Assembly: GCA_020747015.1 (NCBI GenBank)
Contig: JAGTJM010000047.1
Coordinates: 186,001-250,000, forward strand
Direction: 5' to 3'
Length of the DNA stretch: 64,000 nt
Source of the DNA: Pyrenochaeta sp. MPI-SDFR-AT-0127
Taxonomy: Eukaryota > Ascomycota > Dothideomycetes > Pleosporales > Cucurbitariaceae
Positions 1-10,602 of this stretch are shown piece by piece (the first letter of the stretch is position 1; each line of letters starts with the position of its first letter). The notes beneath the pieces were generated by a model. The model searched no databases. It saw only the letters and a program-made list of their open reading frames with translations, and had not been told where the DNA came from. The position numbers were made by a program, and so were the translations under genes.

Positions 1-653
1 CGACGTACAAACATCCAATTATTCTGTAAGCCATAAAAAAACTTGTCTTTACTAGATGAGGTCAGTGGCGGCAGGCTTACATGTTTTTTTTTTCAACCCC
101 TACGTATGATCTTCGTACGGCAAGCATGATATACTTTCTTGAGTCATATAGAGGAAAAGTTAGTTAGCCAGCATCTTGTTCCCATTTGTTTTTGCGGCAC
201 AAAATGTCGCAGAGCGCCAGCTGGAGATCTCGAAGCGATTCTCGTCAATAAATAGATGTGAGATCAAAATATAGAGTGGAAGCTGCCCTTCAAGCTGCAA
301 ATCGCAGAGAGTTAAATATCATACTCTGTCTTGGGAAGAGAGAATCGTCGCAGCTTCATTGCTGCTTCTACCGACAAAATCTGTGTCTCCAAGCGAAGAG
401 ATAGCCATATACTCAGGCCAATGATGCGCCTACGGACTTCTTGATCCGTAATGTGCAACCCGAAGACAGCTTCCGTAGTGCATCTAAGTCAAGTAACAGC
501 CATCACCATAGTTCGTCTTCCGGGAATGACTCGCTTAGAGAGCAAATAAATTTGATCGCACTCTTGCGCCGTAACATGACTTTTTTTGTTAAATCTACGC
601 CGTTTTACCATCTCCACCCTGCTAATTTTAAGGAAAGTGAGTTCGGCCCGGTC
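1..653. other. Intergenic, no gene seen
   Basis: No reading frame here resembles a gene. The short plus-strand ORF at 441-842 mostly lies antisense to the acidic tail of the next gene and is treated as a shadow. Confidence 0.6.
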
Positions 654-1409
654 TTAGTCTCCTGCTCTTCTCCAAAAGTCACTATCATAGTCAACATCGT
701 ACTCATTGTGACCGTAGTCGCTGTCGTCGTAGTTGTCATCATAATAAAGACCATCAAAATCACCATCACTAAAAGATGGATCAGAGCTGACATCCTCCGT
801 ACGTGCTATTGTGTTGAGCTTCCACCCATGGCTCTTCATTGATCTTCTCATTTCATCATTGGAGCTATCCTCGTACACATCGACAATGACCTCCCGTAGA
901 GTCGTAATGGCCCTGAAGTGAGAGTTCACTAGTGCAATTACTTCGGCTGTGATTTTAGCGTTGTCGAGCGTACTAAGTCGGCGTTCCATTGCGTGTATAC
1001 TATGCGGGGACATCGTAATCGAGCCCAAGTTGCTACAGTCGCTCTGTATCTTCGCAAGCGCATCAGTGCTTTCGCTATAGAGCATTACAGCATCTAGTAC
1101 TAGATACTCGAAGGCGGGAAAGTCGATGTAGATGTGCTGAATGTAGCGCGCATTGTTCCGACCAATCCGCTCGATGAATGAAACTACCTCCTCCGATGTA
1201 CAAATGCTAATATTGAAGCAATTCTGTGCGTACATGAGTGAGCTAGCTTCGCGGTATATTGTCTTGTTCACAAGAAGGAGCTCCGGAGTCAGATTTTGGA
1301 GTCGCTCAAATTTGGAGTACCGAAATTCTATGGGTTCTTGGAGAACTAAAAGTCGCTCATATATGTTGTTACGAATCTCACTGGGGAGACTGAGGAAGTT
1401 TGTCGGCAT
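654..1409 (-). CDS. F-box-like domain protein, single exon
   Basis: A 251-residue protein with no intron. It opens with FLSLPSEIRNNIYERLL, the leucine/proline pattern that begins many dothideomycete F-box-like or 2EXR-type proteins. In such proteins this segment is expected to bind Skp1 or to act in an unknown protein interaction. A helical middle follows (residues about 50-190), then a strongly acidic, Asp/Tyr-rich tail of about 40 residues. The start was chosen because the F-box-like motif begins within eight residues of this Met. It sits alone beside the decayed chitinase locus. Family membership is an inference from the first 25 residues only; no substrate can be named. The gene belongs to a large, rapidly evolving lineage-specific group, so it may or may not be functional. 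Confidence 0.6.
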   Translation of the reverse strand: MPTNFLSLPSEIRNNIYERLLVLQEPIEFRYSKFERLQNLTPELLLVNKTIYREASSLMYAQNCFNISICTSEEVVSFIERIGRNNARYIQHIYIDFPAFEYLVLDAVMLYSESTDALAKIQSDCSNLGSITMSPHSIHAMERRLSTLDNAKITAEVIALVNSHFRAITTLREVIVDVYEDSSNDEMRRSMKSHGWKLNTIARTEDVSSDPSFSDGDFDGLYYDDNYDDSDYGHNEYDVDYDSDFWRRAGD

Positions 1410-2487
1410 ATCAGCAGTCTCGGGACGGTGGTGCTCTGTTCGCTATGAGGTTCAATCAATATATCTTCCCAGTTGGTGCTTTACAGATTTAATTTTGTGA
1501 TTATAGCATAAACTTACAAAACTTATTTATTGTGCTGCTAAATTTGTATGAGAAAGACGATGATGGCTCTCATCTGGAGAGCTGATGATCTGTTATGTGA
1601 TTTAAAGAATGCAGTTTCAAAGGAATGAGACACAAGAACGAGCTTAGTGCATTCCGCTGCACATCTTGACCAGCCAGTTAGCAAGGCGAGCCCAACCCGA
1701 ATTCTGGCTAATCAACATGTAAAGAACTTTGGTGTGAGCAAAACCCGCTCGGAGAGCGTTATAAGAATAGAATCAAGTGCAACCGTCTTTGCTCATGTCT
1801 GAACACTCGTCTAGAATCAGCTACTTGCCGGCTTTCTATAGGCACGAAAAAGTCAAACTTGATTTAACGATTGCACTGAACACCAAATTTTTCTGCCTGG
1901 GGTTTATATTGCACGTTTGAACAGGACTGAATACACTCAGGGGTTGACTGGACGCATCGGAAGCGGAATTTCACCAAGGTGATCTCGACTTCTTAGATCT
2001 CCAATAATGCAGATTGTGGAATCGCCTGAAAAACTCTATGACATTATCACACAGAGACGCTAATAAATATTATAAACCTTTTATGCACCTTTATATATAT
2101 TCCTTCTCGTGGAATGTCCATTCGTGTGCAAACTCTACGTTCTTAATTTGCTCAAAGCTATGCTGTTCGCTGCAACATTGCGTCCAGCAGAACATCTCCC
2201 AGCAGAGGCAGGTATCGCGCTCTATATAAAGCAACACTTCTGTACCAAGCTTGGCGATGCATTATTGCTGTGTCGTCTGTACCTTTCATCATGACTCTCC
2301 CCACGTTGCAGTTGTGTGGAAGACACCATCAAGCTGCGAAGTGAAGAAAAAACGGCACATAGGAAAACAGTCGACACTGGTACGAAAGTGTTCTGCTCAA
2401 TGTGTCCCCTTACTTCGGAATCTTTGTGTCAATCAATATGCGTATGTATACAAAAGAAATCTATGTGGAGCGAGTGAAGGAGGACCT
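1410..2487. other. Intergenic, no gene seen
   Basis: About 1.1 kb between the F-box-like gene and the 3' end of the chitinase pseudogene. The short ORFs here have no recognisable domain. Confidence 0.5.
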
Positions 2488-5400
2488 CTACGCAGCATTC
2501 GGATCCACTCGCCATGTCATACAATCTCCCACAAGTCGGCCGCCTTGTTTGCGATCCGCAGTATTAGTATCGCATACGTCTCTGATTTTGCGGAACTCAG
2601 ACTTGCAAGTTCCTTCATCGACCTTCCATTCGCAACCCTCGTGGACCTGACCACTATACTTGACTTCTACGGGCACAACTTCGTGCAAGGTGTCACAGCA
2701 CGGAAATGCGGTACGTATCTAGCCAGAGTAGTATTTTGACTTCAGATTCTTGCCTTTGTTCGCAATGCGCCAATCATTGACGTGTTTCGTCACATGACTG
2801 CGGCGTGCGACTTGACCAGAGTCATAGCATTTAGTCTCATCTTTAGAGAAGTTAGGGGTCTTCTATGGAGGCGGTGGAGGTGCTTGCGTTGTCGTTTTGG
2901 GGGGACCAGGTTGCTTCCAGGTCGGTTCCGGTTGTGGTTCTGGATCAGGCTCGGATGGCTCTGTTGGTAGTATGCGGCACGTCAAATTTTCTTCATCCAC
3001 CTCTTCGTTTGCTCCCTCCTGGGTTGGCTCAGTCGTATCAGGTTCAGACACTACAGTCACAACTGGACCTAGCGGCTGAGTATTACCCGGAGGAAGATAG
3101 TTCAGAGCGGGATAGGCACATGGAGTCCCAGTAGGCTTGGGCGGACCCCAGCTGATGGTAAGAGAGGGTAGTCTTAGCGGAGGTGGTGGGCCGGGACATA
3201 GCGGCCAAAGACAGGGCGGTGTCCCACCACCACCTGAAGAATCTGTGGGCTCGGGACCAGGTGGCGGACCAGGGTGATTCATGGGATCTGGTCCTACCGT
3301 TCCGGGGGGTCGAGTAGTTTTAATGACACCATCTGTGGTGTAGGTGACTGGTGGCCAACTTGTTGTAGTGCTGAATATAACGGAAGAGGTACACTTTGTT
3401 TCATCCTCTTCTGTACATGATGTTGTGCAGCTAGCCTTGCCGCCAACGATGATGGCCGAAGGCTCCCACCGACTGATGGTCAGCGGTGGAAAAGTAAGTG
3501 TAGTCTTTATGGTGTTGTCACTGTTACCGTGATCCGAGGGTAATCGATGGTCGTAGTATACGATAGCCATGGTGGAAGGACAGGCGTGCGTGGGAAGAAA
3601 CATTGCACTTGCTGGTTTGGATCTTTCCAAATATCAGGAGTGAGCCAAATGAGACTCGGAGATGTAGAGTTCTGGCCATCTCCCTCTCCTTCGTAGAGTG
3701 GTGAACCAGTGCCAATGAGAAAGAGCAGAGTAAAGACAGCGCCTTGAGTTATGACTGTTTCTTGGGGTAGAGTTTGATTCGCAGAAATTGCTTTACCGTT
3801 TGGATATTTAAATGGTTGGTTTGGAACGAGCCCAACAGGTAATGGGTAATCCATAGGTGTCGGTACGTTAGCGGGGACCAAGATAGGGTTGCCAACAGAC
3901 TGCGAAAATGATGGTGAATCAGTCTACGATCTAAATGGAGTACGTAGGAGATTTGAATTACCCTCCCGTGCCGCAGCATGTGGACGTAGTCCGACGGAAG
4001 AAGCTGCATTGATTGCATTTATCAGCCCCCACTCCACTCGGATTGTTCTGATTACCCCCATTTAGTAGACGAGGCATATTTGTGGCAGCCCCTGAACCAA
4101 GCGTAAATTTTTGGCTAGCAGGGACTATTGTGTGCGACAATGGAATGATTGTTGCTGACTCTAGCGATTTATACATATTTGGATTGTCGAGACTAATGCC
4201 ACCACCAGTCTCATCATCGAAATCAATGGACTAAATCATAACACCGCCCTATAACAGTTTGTCAGTATCTGTGCGCATTCAATCGTCGCGTAGGTACACT
4301 TACCAAACACCTGTCATTGGCATAGACTTCCTTCATTGCATAGGTTTCAGCGTTATCCTAGCCGACCCAGCTATCCCCCTTTTACTTGAAGTACTTGACC
4401 ATTGCAGTCTCATTCAGATACGGCTTTATCCCATCATCTTTAGTCATTCTCCTGATCTCGCGGTTGGAGAGAACGCCGGGGAAAATCGTACAATATCCTA
4501 GTGCACCTGCCTCGCCACCAATGAATCGGCAACCCATCTTGTCGCACGACGGAACAGTGAGCTTATATTTCCTGCAGTAGTACGCTATGCCAACTTTGAG
4601 TTGCCCAGGGTCGACACCATCGAATTAGAGTGGCTTCAAGTTCTTATCAATCTCAGTAATATCTGTCCGTGGTCAAAAGATTAATCCAAGAGTCTTCACG
4701 TCTTCATCCCATGGCCCGTGAAGATCATAACTAAACAGCTTGTTAGTTTCGTTTAGTTTGTGTTGAAATGAAGCATGCAGACTGACCTCATGAAGCCCAG
4801 GAAATCAACATAGTCTTGCATCTCAACTGGCTTGAATCCTATTATACATGGTCAGCTTACGTCTCCGGCACCAATACTTCACCCCCTTAAGATTTTGCGT
4901 ACCTCGAAGATGCCTGTAATGGAATTGGTATGTTTACACTTGGGAATCTTGAACGCACGTACCTGTAATCTGGGGCGATAGTCAAACTAGTAACGTAGCG
5001 ACTAGTAAACGCGGCATGCATTCCTTCATGAGCAGAACGAGGTTGTCAGTATCTTCCTTGCGGCTTCCTCTTTTGGGCTCTGCGAGATATTCCCAATCAA
5101 TATCCGCTCCCTAGAAGCCATAGGTGTCCATAAACTTGATGAGAGAATTTATGAAAGCGCCACGTTTGGCTTGGGTTGACACCATGTTGGAATATGCATT
5201 GTAGGTAGCGGTACCTGGATCATTGAGAGACCACTACTCAAAGTCAGTAATTTTACTGGACTGGGACTGCTGCTACATGAACCTGGCGTCAAAAGATTCT
5301 TTCAGGAGCTTATAGAGGTGGACTTGCTCCGCAAATTGCAATTCAGGTTTGCAGTTTGCTACGTTTCAATGAGGTAAACTCCCCATATAGAGGGATGTCA

Positions 5401-6795
5401 CCCGCGTTCATGGGCATTGGGTCGAATGTTGTAGGATGGTAAAAAGCAAATGAGTAGAAGAGATGTGTGTGACCACGGGTGTTAATCTAACAAGACGCAA
5501 CTTTATCACACTAGACACTAGCGTTCTCTTATATTCCAACCCTAATAACAACCAACTCGACGGCCTCGTGTAGTACCAGAGGATTTACTGCAGGAAGGGT
5601 ATGGCTTGATTTCGCAGGAGCCGAAACCAACCTGACATGGTGTCTTTGCTAAGGCGTAAAGTTAGCTTCGCGAGAGCGCAGGTCATCCACCCGTTTCATA
5701 GAGCACTTACCAAATCATTGTTCAGGACCTTTACAGTGGACGTCTTCAGTGCCACACCAACCATAGTAAGAGCAACTTAATTTCAGGCCACATAGGGTAA
5801 TTTTGTCCGCTGAATCAATACCGCACATTGCTTTCGCGTCACGATTTGAAATGCATTCCGCCCCACAGTTGTGATCTTTGAATCCGCATTTGCCATCTGT
5901 ATCACCTGTGGTGAAGACTCAATATCAGCACTCGAACACCAAGAGCTACTGAAGGCAACATACAACAAGAGCCATCAAGGCAAGACTGTCCTGGTCTGTA
6001 CTGAATGAGTCCCTCTACGGCCCTCACATTCAGCTGTCGATTGCGACGTATTTGAGACGATATTGCATTGATCGAGAGAGTGTGATTTTGCGATAGAGTG
6101 CTGTTTCGAGTTTGGTTGGTCCCCAGCTGACCGAGAATATATCCTTCGCTGAGCCCAATAATGTCAAGAACGCCTTGCTGTGGCTGCCGCTGGGTAATCA
6201 TCTACCATACTCATTCTACGGTCCAGGAATGGACTGAATCGACTTGTTGCGATTAACTCCAGAACATAGGTGACAATGCCTTTTGCCCCCTTCCACACTC
6301 CCGGGCAAATTAGCATAACAGGCTATGAATCTGCGCGAATTGTAGGATGGAGCCGATCGTCAATTTCCGTCTCTCGCCTCCCAGAACTGCTCCAGTGCCA
6401 TTCCCATGCTCCCTGGGCCAACTACAGATACATACACCTCAAATTCATCTAGATCAACCTCGTTGGTAGCAGCCTGATCAAAATAGAAAGATGCTTCTTT
6501 AGAAACCCTGCCATCGGCCTGGCTCCTATCCAACTTTGTAGGTGTGCCGGCCCACAGTTGGAGTCTTCCGCGGATACATCTCCTCCGGCTTCCAAGCCAT
6601 CACTGAGGTCGTCTGTATCTGTGTTATACTCTTCTTCAACCCTGACAGTTTCCTCTTTATTGGCATTAAGATATTCATGAACATGGGGGACGAAGTCGCG
6701 TAGCGAGATATATCCAGGCGGCGCAGCCATAATTTCTGGGAAGGTGCAGCAAGCCGTAAGCAGATGTCTAGATCATCTGATATGACGGAGTTCAC
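2488..6795 (-). pseudogene. Broken CBM18-GH18 class V chitinase (killer-toxin-like, subgroup C)
   Basis: Remains of a large secreted chitinase that would hydrolyse chitin. Read on the minus strand, the domain order is: N-terminal region (about 6795-5900), a cysteine-rich CBM18 chitin-binding module (about 5890-5720, CGLKLSCSYYGWCGTED), the GH18 catalytic domain (about 5400-4200), a Pro/Thr linker (about 3600-2866) and a C-terminal cysteine-rich segment ending NKQGG-like/..MTWRVDPNAA at 2488. The GH18 active-site motif GADIDWEY is present near 5110-5090 with its acidic residues intact. The frame is interrupted by many stops: TAG at 5275-5273, 5236-5234, 5113-5111, 4360-4358, 2865-2863 and 2721-2719, and TAA at 4384-4382. 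Several sit where the family has Gln, so CAG to TAG (CpA to TpA, RIP-type) is the simplest cause. Not translatable as one protein. Exon limits at the 5' end are uncertain. Confidence 0.9.
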
Positions 6796-7091
6796 CTACA
6801 CCTACGCCTCGCCTAGCGTAATCAATATGGCACACCTGAACGTACTATCTAATTTACCAGCATACTGGGGCAAAATTTGACGCAGGTCAGCCTTACCCTA
6901 CTTCACAAACACGCCTCAGGGAAGGCCAAAGAAGAAGTAGTGCCTGGAGCGGCGGACAACAGACTGCAACAGCTAGCTCCTTCGTCTCTAGTTAATTCAT
7001 GCGGAAACGACTTCAAGCCTGCTGCACAATTTGTTCAATATCAATATCAATCCATCCTCTTCTCAACGTCTTCTCACTGCACCTGTAATCA

Positions 7092-9230
7092 TGATGTCTC
7101 GTTTCTCCCTATTTTTTTGACTGTTCTTCAACATGTCCAGATGCCAGTTCAAGCTGCCATTGCACCTGGCGAAGTGAACTGTCGTTACACCGCTACGACT
7201 AGCGCTACCGTCAACTACTACACATGTAAAGAGCCAGTTGATTGGTACTACATTGCTGTCGCGGATTTCTTACTGTGGAATCTCACTGTGGATGTGGAAT
7301 CTCACTATGGACCGGGAATGTTCGAATGTAAATCCAAACAATGAATATTGCGTGGAGGAATGTACGTGCATGTTTTCTAATCTCTGAAGACGCATTCACT
7401 GGTACTAAGATGCTATCTAGTTATTCAGCAATCCATCCCCACAGATAGATTCTGCGGACCAAATTATGGCAATGCGTCTTGCATTGAGACTGACATGCCT
7501 TCTTGCAATGGCGAAACATGGAAATGCGGCAATCTGTACGACTTCTCCATTACTGAGCAATTGCAGAGATAGTTGCTCTCCTGGTACCTGCTATTCCGGT
7601 GCTTGTCTTGGCTTTTCATCCGAGTATTCCATGGATGGCAAATACGGTGTAAGTCCCTTCTCAATGCACAGTTGAACCCTTTATACTAAGCATCCACCTA
7701 GTCACAGAATAAAGATCTCAAATGCGTCGCGGCAAATGGGGTTCCTGCTGCAATGCTGCTGGCAAGTGCGGTACTGGCGAGCAGTTTTGTGGCCCCAACA
7801 AGTGTCAAAGTGGAATTGTACAATAATCATTCCTGCTCCACCAGTAAATCTCGGTGTCCCGTCAATACCAACGCCTACTCCCATACCTAGACCGACACCT
7901 GGCTCCATCAGCCCTGATGGAAGTTGTGGGTACGTTTTGACATTCGCGCTTGTTCAGTGGTAAAAACTAATGTTTCTATGATGATACAGCAGAGTAAACA
8001 AGTTTTTTTTGCAAGGGATCAACCTTTGGGAACTGCTGCAGCTCATCCGGCTTTTGTGGTTCGACCACAGGTCACTGTATGTACTTTGATAATCGTCGAG
8101 TTGAAATTCGCTAATTCGACTCAAGGCACTGTAGGCTGCCAATCAGCTTTCGGTACTTCCACAAGCGCAGATTTATCCCCCGATGGCACATGTGAGTACT
8201 TTAATTCACAGTTTCTGGTTCTTCTGCTAATATTCTACCTCTAGGTGGTGGTACGAACAGATACAAGTGCAACGGTAGTTCTTTTGGCGATTGTTGTAGT
8301 TCTTCCGGATACTGTGGATCAACATCTGGACATTGTAAGCGGACATGGTCATCTAAATCGGCCGAAACAGCAGCTAACCCCATACCAGGTACTGTAGGAT
8401 GTCAAGCAGCCTTTAGTACATGCACAGATACTTCGTTAAGCCCTGGTGGAACTTGTAAGCGAGCTGTGAGATTGACTCTTGTAAATACGCACTAATGCGC
8501 ACAACCATTCCAGGTGGCGGGACAAACAAGCTCCAATGCAAAGGCTCCGGTTTCGGAGATTGCTGCAGTTCGTCTGGCTACTGTGGTTCAAGAACTGGTC
8601 ATTGCACTGCAGGTTGCCAAAGCGCTTTCGGAACTTGCACATCCACAAACATCTCCCCTGATGGTACTTGTGGTGAGTTCAGCATAAGAAAAACTTACTC
8701 TAATGTCGAATACTAAAATCTAAGTAGGTGGAAAGAAAAAATACGAATGCAAGGGCAGCAGTTTCGGTAATTGCTGTAGCGTGGCTGGATTCTGTGGAAG
8801 TACAAGTTCACACTGTGGGACTGGTTGACTGCTCAGCTATTCCGACAACCTCTTCAGTACCCTCCACTCCTACTGGTGTCTCCACAGATGGGGCTTGTGG
8901 TGATTCCAAGGGACTGAAGTGTCAAGGAAGTGCCTTTGGAAACTGTTGCAGTTCCGGTGGGTATTGTGGATCTACAGTAAACCATTGCGCCCAGGGATGG
9001 TGAGTTCCCGTGTTGCTATGTTCACTTATGCTCATCTAGGCTAACTTTCTCCAAGTCAGAAGTCGTTTTCGAGTGGTTGTCTTACTTCCAACGTTAACCC
9101 TCAACGGTGATTGCGGTGCCAGCAAGGGCGGATACACCTGCGCCGTAGGCCCATTCAATGGGCAGTGCTGCTCCAGCGGGGGCTTTTGTGGATCTACAGG
9201 CGGTCACCGCAAGGCCGGATGGTAAGTTGT
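7092..9230 (+). pseudogene. Broken LysM plus seven-CBM18 secreted chitin-binding protein
   Basis: Divergent partner of the chitinase relic. An ATG at 7092 opens a hydrophobic leader that hits TGA after nine codons. A LysM-like segment follows (about 7170-7350: NCRYTATTSATVNYYTC, then NPNNEYCVEE in another frame, because of a 19-bp duplication at 7275-7306). After a Cys-rich region (about 7450-7660) come seven CBM18-like modules near 7728, 8005, 8246, 8514, 8728, 8890 and 9108, each with the CCSxxGxCG core, joined by short linkers such as SPDGTCG. Most modules are separated by apparent introns (GTGAGT or GTAAGC to TAG/CAG). Stops and a one-base shift after the fifth module (near 8826) break the frame. 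LysM proteins of this type bind chitin and are often encoded next to subgroup C chitinases. Whether any truncated product is made is unknown. Confidence 0.8.
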
Positions 9231-10602
9231 TTACACTTTTCTGTCTCTTTCAAGCTAACAATATGCAGTCAAAAGAGTCATGGTAGCTGCAAGTAGCGAC
9301 AAGGATATATCCATTTGTGTAATCAAATTTAACTTTGTTGAGTCAACATTGCATGCATTAACTAAAAATTATGGGTAGTCTCACAGAACTATAGTTCTTC
9401 AGACCACAGCTAGAACTACTCGACAGGAAATGAAGAGTGTTTGATCGTACCAGCTTACCGTAGTATACATTCCTAATTTGTTAGAAACCGTTGTTTTAAA
9501 TAACATTGGCCTGATGAGCTATCACAATCCCCACTCCGCATCCTCTTCAACCAGTATATAATACTCCCGGTCCTCTCTTTCATCCGATGTATCAGTAACG
9601 CCATTTACTACTCCCATGTGTCGTCCTTGTCATTTGTGTCTGAATTCGACCACACGACTCGGTTCTGTCATTGGAAACTGTTGCCAGATTCTCACATGAT
9701 CTCCTTGGCTATTTTTCTCTATACACGCTTAAGAAACCCCTCAAAGAGTATTTTTCACCCGTGTTGCCGTTCTTATCACCCTAGGTGTTGATGTTTGGCA
9801 CTCTCATCTAAAAGCAGCTTCACTACCTGCTCGTAGTCACCGACCTAGTGCAATGCCATAATCCCAGGCTGTTCAAGGCAAGCACTAGTAAGCTAAGATT
9901 TCTCGATACCATACTACTACAAAGCTCCGGATAGTTTACTAATACGGTCACTGAGAAACGGAAGTGAGCTAGGAGTCCATAGAATCATAGCTTACTCTCC
10001 AATTGGCACCATCGCAAGACATTCATGACGGGAAGGGGCACGGCAAGATGTAGACTAATGGATATTCATAAGCTTCACTTAATGCATAGCCCATTCGAGT
10101 ACAACCGTTCAGTTCTGATCTTGACATTGGTGATGAACCTTCTTTTTTTGAGGACCCCCCCGGTGAATGATCGCCCGTGCATGATGCTAAGATCCTTATC
10201 TAAAGTGATCACGTGCTTTCGCGGTTTGCTGCCTAGCGACGTGTCGCACCTTTCCCCGCAAAATCGCGAGAGCCGGAGAAGTTTTGATTTCATAATAACA
10301 CATTCCCCAGTCTATTCCATCACAGAAAATTCCATTCGCCTCTGCTCCTTTGCCGCATACCGAAGGTCTCCTACAATTTGCCACCGAAGGCGTGAGCGCG
10401 CGATCAATTCGACGCGGCCTATCGCTCGGCAACGCGAATAGCCAGGGGCAGCTCTCGCCCTCACGGCTAGTGCATCTTAGACTTTCACCCCTCTTGTCTC
10501 GCTTTCTTCGCTTTATCTTCTTTCTTTCGCGTTGCACGTCCTGGATATTGAGCGTCTTTAGAAATCGCACCTGCTTTTCTGCGCCGCAATTTTTTTTAAG
10601 CC
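9231..10602. other. Intergenic with one relic
   Basis: Apart from the ankyrin-like relic listed separately, nothing gene-like is visible. The last 200 bases form the RAD16 promoter and 5' leader and are pyrimidine-rich. Confidence 0.5.
9740..9860 (-). pseudogene. Ankyrin-repeat relic
   Basis: On the minus strand one frame reads MALH, then a TAG, then VGDYEQVVKLLLDESA. This is the ankyrin consensus (ALHxAxxxGxxxVVKLLLDxGA) with a stop in place of a residue. A following short stretch, GDKNGNT, in a shifted frame resembles the start of the next repeat. Only about one and a half repeats remain, with no start or flanking exons. It is read as a decayed fragment of an ankyrin gene. Confidence 0.45.

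Noticed and set aside
605..842. Overlapping ORFs on both strands near 600-840
   Set aside because: They are shadows of the low-complexity acidic tail (GAT/TAC-rich) of the F-box-like gene.
2251..2739. 162-codon plus-strand ORF
   Set aside because: Antisense to the C-terminal cysteine-rich part of the chitinase pseudogene, which explains the sequence better.
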